From NCBI GenBank assembly GCA_036936605.1, contig JAUPFV010000004.1, positions 140,970,973 through 141,034,972 on the forward strand: a stretch of DNA of 64,000 bases, written 5' to 3'. The notes beneath the pieces were generated by a model. The model ran no database searches and was not told the origin of the DNA. It saw nothing but the letters and a program-made list of their open reading frames with translations. Positions 60,535 to 64,000 of this stretch are shown in pieces (within the stretch, counting starts at the first letter, position 1; the number at the start of each line of letters is the position of its first letter). The DNA comes from Limnanthes douglasii subsp. nivea. Its lineage: Eukaryota; Streptophyta; Magnoliopsida; Brassicales; Limnanthaceae. The position numbers were made by a program, and so were the translations under genes.

Positions 60535-60539
60535 ATGTA
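60535..60539. repeat. Target-site duplication, left copy (ATGTA)
   Basis: ATGTA at 60535-60539 directly precedes the TG of the left LTR. It recurs at 63848-63852 after the CA of the right LTR. Copy A has a single ATGTA at this site (near 25037). Confidence 0.9.
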
Positions 60540-60926
60540 TGGTGATGGTAAAATATAATTTAGGGGTATATATGAAAGATCTTTCAGTTACTTGGTATTA
60601 TGTTTTTAGTAGAAAATAGTGAGAGAAATGAGGTGTTTGCTTGTACTTAATGTTTTGAAAAAAGTCCAACCCCTATTAATGATGTTGGTTGAGTTATTTA
60701 TACTATTTTGATATCCATGGGCCATCCGGGTCGGATATTTTATTTGGGTCAAGATTATGAGCCCCTAAGCCCATAATTCGATGTACTACGCATACAACTG
60801 AGTCATCAAGCTTACTTAGCTTACTACTTATTCATCAAGATTTATTTGTATGGTCCGAATTACCCCTCTCAATAAAATCCGAGCCACTTTACCTTAATGG
60901 GTATCCAAAGATATCTGATCCTATCA
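60540..60926 (-). repeat. Left LTR (3' LTR if the element is on the minus strand)
   Basis: Starts TGGTGATGG and ends CTATCA on the plus strand. It is about 387 bp and matches 63460-63847 along its whole length with about 45 differences counted by eye. Just inside, the minus strand reads AGAAAGAGCTAAAGAGA (60933-60949), a polypurine-like tract. Confidence 0.9.
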
Positions 60927-61599
60927 TATAATCTCTTTAGCTCTTTCTGAAGTATTTTGCGAGAGCTAATATTGTAAAAGATATCTAAACCACTTTCAAA
61001 GTGGGTGGTTAAATTCCTTTCTTTTGAAAGGTCACAACTTTAAACGGTTGTTTTCTCATGACACGTATCAAGTAGTTATTGGGGAAATCAAACGGTTTCT
61101 TTCTTGGAAATGGTATCTATTATTAAAAAAGGAAACAAAAATCTACTTTTTCTAGCCCTTCCTAATTATTATCCTTAGTTTGCATTCCCTAGTAAAACAC
61201 TTAAGTGAGTTTTCATTATTCATGTACATAAGATTAACTTCTACTGTTTCTATATATGGAATGAGAGATAAACTAATTTTCATAACTTTTTAGAGATAAA
61301 AATTTCAGCTTTTACCCAGATTCCTCTTTCGTTCTTCTTGTTTCTTGTATGTTTACAGCGAGAACTGCACTAATTAGAGGAGGTTGGCTCAACTTATCTG
61401 AGGTTAGAGGAAGAGAAAAGGCAAGCCATAATTTCTTCCGGATTACTTGTTTCTCTTGTGATTCAAATTATAGAACTAGACATAAGTTCTTCATCTGGTA
61501 AACAATCCTTTGCTTCTAAAATCAGCCATCTTGCACAATCTCTTGTTATTCTTAACCAATTTGTTCTATCGGCCGAGACTCTTTCATCAAAAATCGTTA

Positions 61600-63381
61600 G
61601 GGATTGGACATTGGAGAAAACACTCCTCTTAGGCTTACTAGACTTTCTAAGGCTAAAAACAAGCCTTCTACGTCAAATAAAGAAAAAGAGAACCCATTCA
61701 GGGTTTCCACTGATACCATGGTTACCCTTCCAACAACTTCTACTGCTGAGCTTCCTCATATTGAGTAAGATATCTTTAGTACCCAGACCGGCGATGCAGC
61801 AGAGCTAGGGCCATAGGTGATGGAAGAGAAGATGGATGAAAGTGGTGAAGATACGCTATTGGAGGCATCGGATGGTACTCGAGATACTCGAAAAGAAATT
61901 CAAGAAAAAAGAAATAAAACCCCTCTGATTGAATCCAAACCACTTCCAGAATGTCTGGTTGGAAAAGTTGGTCCTAATTTTACTAATGTCAACATCAAAT
62001 ACTTGATGGGGGTACAAAGAATATCTTACGTATACACTCATACTGCAAATTTGGGTAAACTTCAGAGCAAGTGGGGGTTTCCTGAATCAATCAAATTCAA
62101 AGTTTCAATCCCTGAAAAGACTCTGATGGACTGCAAAGCATGAGAGCTAGTGGTGTACCCCAAAGTGCTTAATTGGGATCTCGGATTTCCTCTAGACCCT
62201 GAAATCGTGAGATATATTTACACTTAGTAAAATTATTCCCAAGTCAGCTAAGCCCTAATTCTTGATACACACTGATAGCCAACATCATATTCTCAAAACT
62301 ATCGGATATTCCGATGCATATGGAGCAATTTGTCGTTGTGGCCGGTCTATGTCGAAATGGTAACCTTCCCTTTTACTATTTTAACATGGATAATGACTAT
62401 AAAGTAGTTAATGAATTATTGGAAGCTGATAAACCTTGGAGAACCCAATTTCTCTTCATTAGTGGTGCTTGGGAGAATGAAAGAAAAATCACCACTAAAG
62501 GCATATGAAATTTGGGGAATTTGGAGTACTCCATGGTGCTGATAGACCGTCTTTCGAAGGTGTCAATCAGTTAGATGGCATATGAAATTTGGGAAATTTC
62601 AATTTCAAAGATTTTGATAAATTGTTCCCTCATACTACTACCATTTCAAATGTTGTGACACATGATGGGGTTTCCTTCAAAGTGTCAAAGGAGGCTGATA
62701 AACTGGGATATACAGTTCTAGGCTACATAAGGCGAATAGTTGACTTGAAGAAGCAAGTTAGATCTCAAGTCAAAGATATCACCACCCTTCGTAGTGAAAA
62801 CCAAAATTTACAGAATGCCATCGGAGAGGAGAAAGCCAAGGTATAAAATCTGAACAAAGAATTGAAGACCCTTACAGATGATCTGGTTCAGTCCAAATCT
62901 GTTCATGATCAATTGGATGTCAAGTTTGCACATTTATTAAAATATTTTTCCTCTTTGAAGGAAAGTAAGCTAAAGATAAGGTTAGCTTCCAAAACTTATC
63001 GTAAGAAAATAAATGGATGAAAGATCTTCCAAAGGAGAAATAAGATGAAGTCACCAAGCTCAAAGAAAAAACTACAAAAGAATAGTTGATGATGTATTGA
63101 AATCTATGGATCAGAGAGAAGAGTCCATTAAATCGGATATGGTACTATTGTTCCATGAAAACTTTCCAAAAAGATCTCTTGAGGAGTTGTGGAGGTATGT
63201 ACCGTATGAAGAAATCCATTTTCACATTATGGCTCAGAGTGATAAACTAGATATTTCTTCGCATGAATCTGAATTGGATGATGAGGCTGAAGAGGATTCA
63301 GATGAGGATCGAAAAGAAAGAGAAGAAGACAAAGGAAAAGAAATCAAGGTTGAGAATAGAAGCAAAGGGAACAAGCCGTGA
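61600..63381 (+). pseudogene. PF04195-like accessory gene ('putative gypsy type transposon'), degraded
   Basis: A main frame from about 61610 gives LRLTRLSKAKNKPSTSNKEK and an acidic MEEKMDESGEDTLLEASDG stretch, then LQSKWGFPESIKFKVSIPEK and, past a TGA, ELVVYPKVLNWDLGFPLDPEI. A shift leads to SQLSPNS-YTLIANIIFSKL and QFVVVAGLCRNGNLPFYYF (62314-62508) and WRTQFLFISGAWEN. After another break comes a coiled-coil segment at 62589-62960 (VDLKKQVRSQVKDITTLRSE, NLNKELKTL) and a C-terminal part at 63097-63381 with FPKRSLEELW and an Asp/Glu-rich tail. The order fits the plant PF04195 family, whose function is unknown. At least one shift and several stops make it a pseudogene. It is antisense to the inferred direction of the surrounding LTR element. 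Confidence 0.65.
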
Positions 63382-63439
63382 GGTTTACCATTTTTATTGT
63401 GTATGTGTTTTGAATATAGCTATTCAGGCACCTCACGCC

Positions 63440-63456
63440 TCCCACCGTGGTCACCA
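63440..63456 (-). other. Primer-binding-like site next to the right LTR
   Basis: The minus strand reads TGGTGACCACGGTGGGA, three bases inside the right LTR. A TGG start directly beside the 5' LTR is the hallmark of a tRNA primer-binding site, since it complements the CCA end of a tRNA. I cannot name the tRNA. The corresponding place beside the left LTR has no such sequence, which sets the element's orientation. Confidence 0.6.
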
Positions 63457-63459
63457 ATC

Positions 63460-63847
63460 TGGTGATGGTAAAATATGATTTATGGGTAAAAATGGAAGAT
63501 CTTTAAGTTACTTGATATTAATTTTTTAGTACAGAATAGTGAGAGAAAGGAGGTGTTTGCTTGTATTTAATGCTTTGGAAAAAGTCAAACCCCATATTAA
63601 TGATGTTCGTTGAGTTATTTATACTATTTTGAGATCCATGGGCCATCCGGGTCAGATATTTTATTCGGGTAAAAATTATGAGCCCCCAAGCCCATAATTT
63701 GATTTACTAGGCATACAACTCAGTCATTAAGCTTACTTAGTTTACTGCTTGTTCATCAAGATTTAGTTGTCTGGTTTGAATTACCCCTCTTAATAATATC
63801 CGAACCATTTTACCTTAATGAACATCCAGAGATATCTAATCCTATCA
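63460..63847 (-). repeat. Right LTR (5' LTR if the element is on the minus strand)
   Basis: Full-length match to 60540-60926. Ends CTATCA, then ATGTA. Confidence 0.9.
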
Positions 63848-64000
63848 ATGTAGATATTGAAATTGATTCTTTATTGATAATTTAGATGTTAGGTTCTAGA
63901 TTAGCTCTATGGTTCATTCTACCCTTAGTGAATTGTTGTAGAAAGCTTATCATGGCTCAAATAACCTTAAAAAATGTCATCCGTAATCAAAATCTTGCTC
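63848..64000 (+). pseudogene. LINE remnant b (copy B), resumed after the LTR insertion
   Basis: Starts with the right ATGTA target-site copy and aligns with copy A from about 25037: the RNase H piece with EIDSLL, then ELL--AYHGSN-like remnants and VIRNQNLA at the window edge. Confidence 0.8.

Larger units (their letters stand above)
57720..60539 (+). pseudogene. LINE remnant b (copy B), 5' of the LTR insertion
   Basis: The open segment 58005-58340 covers the finger region (IHGIMINDQWTEDQSQII, FIGHFRNLL). Then come IIKLDMAKSFD near 58675, ILINGRPYGYFKSSNDVS-GDPLSP near 58810-58880, and the catalytic region YLAYLHDVIIFMNDFLNN near 58980-59035, where YVDD is YLHD. FKYLGINIHKYNNRSL follows at 59195-59240. 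After the hairpin at 59380-59499 the zinc region and RNase H (AEFRDLID near 60475) are recognisable. The sequence resumes at 63848 after the LTR element with the RNase H piece VDIEIDSLLII. Confidence 0.8.
60540..63847 (-). mobile_element. 3.3 kb LTR element with only an antisense accessory ORF (Tat/gypsy-like)
   Basis: Matched LTRs begin TG and end CA, and a 5 bp duplication flanks the element inside LINE remnant b. A primer-binding-like site lies beside the right LTR and a polypurine-like tract beside the left LTR, so transcription of the element would run on the minus strand. No gag, protease, RT or integrase motif is recognised. The internal 2.5 kb is largely occupied by a plus-strand, therefore antisense, PF04195-like gene remnant. 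Some plant Ty3/gypsy Tat-lineage elements (Grande-type) carry an extra antisense ORF near one end; retention of that ORF alone suggests a non-autonomous derivative. Lineage assignment is inference. Confidence 0.75.
52899..64000 (+). repeat. Composite duplicated block, copy B (continues past the window edge)
   Basis: It aligns in order with 16733-25130: inverted gene-G arms (52930-53250 and 53690-54050), minisatellite (55185-55440), LINE remnant a (55860-57490) and LINE remnant b (57720-60539 and 63848-64000). Relative to copy A it carries about 150 extra bases near 54260-54410, lacks about 560 bp in LINE a, has an inverted duplication at 59380-59499, and is split by the 60540-63847 LTR element. 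Confidence 0.85.

Noticed and set aside
60540..63847. Element read in the plus orientation, with the accessory gene as a sense gag
   Set aside because: No primer-binding site follows the left LTR and no polypurine tract precedes the right LTR on the plus strand, whereas both are plausible on the minus strand.
1..64000. tRNA, rRNA or other structured RNA genes
   Set aside because: No tRNA A-box/B-box pair or rRNA core was recognised while reading; covariance-model searches (tRNAscan-SE, Infernal) would be needed to exclude them.

Overview
This window is plant nuclear DNA, most likely from a eudicot. It is very AT-rich, has split genes with GT/AG introns, (TA)n microsatellites, and plant-type LINE, Ty1/copia and Ty3/gypsy (Tat-like) sequences. 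I cannot name the species. Only one clearly intact cellular gene is visible: a five-exon minus-strand gene at 2367-7338 for a single-CCCH zinc-finger protein that I read as FRIGIDA-ESSENTIAL 1 (FES1). Next to it at 631-1260 lies a decayed copy of the C-terminus of the nucleolar GTPase NOG1.

From about 7.6 kb to the right edge the window is a graveyard of nested repeats. 8.3-13.5 kb: a diverged direct repeat pair brackets a 0.9 kb 5'-truncated LINE with clear target-site duplications, a small two-exon gene of unknown function ('gene G'), and a satellite-like array with a 337 bp period. 13.7-15.3 kb: a copia pol remnant. 15.6-16.4 kb: a fragment of a gene with a PHD-like zinc finger. 16.7-25.1 kb: copy A of a large composite block (divergent inverted gene-G relics, an exon-like minisatellite, then two different LINE remnants). 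27.6-34.0 kb: a complete-length minus-strand LINE with 11 bp target-site duplications. 34.6-39.7 kb: a second, internally deleted minus-strand LINE. 40.3-45.9 kb: unassigned AT-rich DNA sprinkled with a degenerate short repeat. 46.2-51.0 kb: a LINE tail, an LTR-like stretch and a second copia remnant. 51.4-52.9 kb: a truncated copy of a Tat/gypsy-associated accessory gene. 52.9-64.0 kb: copy B of the composite block, about 36 kb from copy A, interrupted near its end by a 3.3 kb LTR element.

The most interesting object is that 3.3 kb element at 60540-63847. It has matched LTRs, a 5 bp target-site duplication, and a primer-binding-like site and polypurine-like tract that place it on the minus strand. 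The only protein-coding remnant in it runs on the plus strand, antisense, and looks like the plant 'putative gypsy type transposon' family (PF04195). No gag or pol is visible. It is therefore a candidate non-autonomous Tat-lineage element carrying only the antisense accessory ORF. A second copy of the same ORF, with a G-box palindrome and TATA box upstream, sits at 51.4-52.9 kb.

All motif assignments are by eye; no database search or alignment program was run. Boundaries of decayed elements are approximate unless target-site duplications are given.
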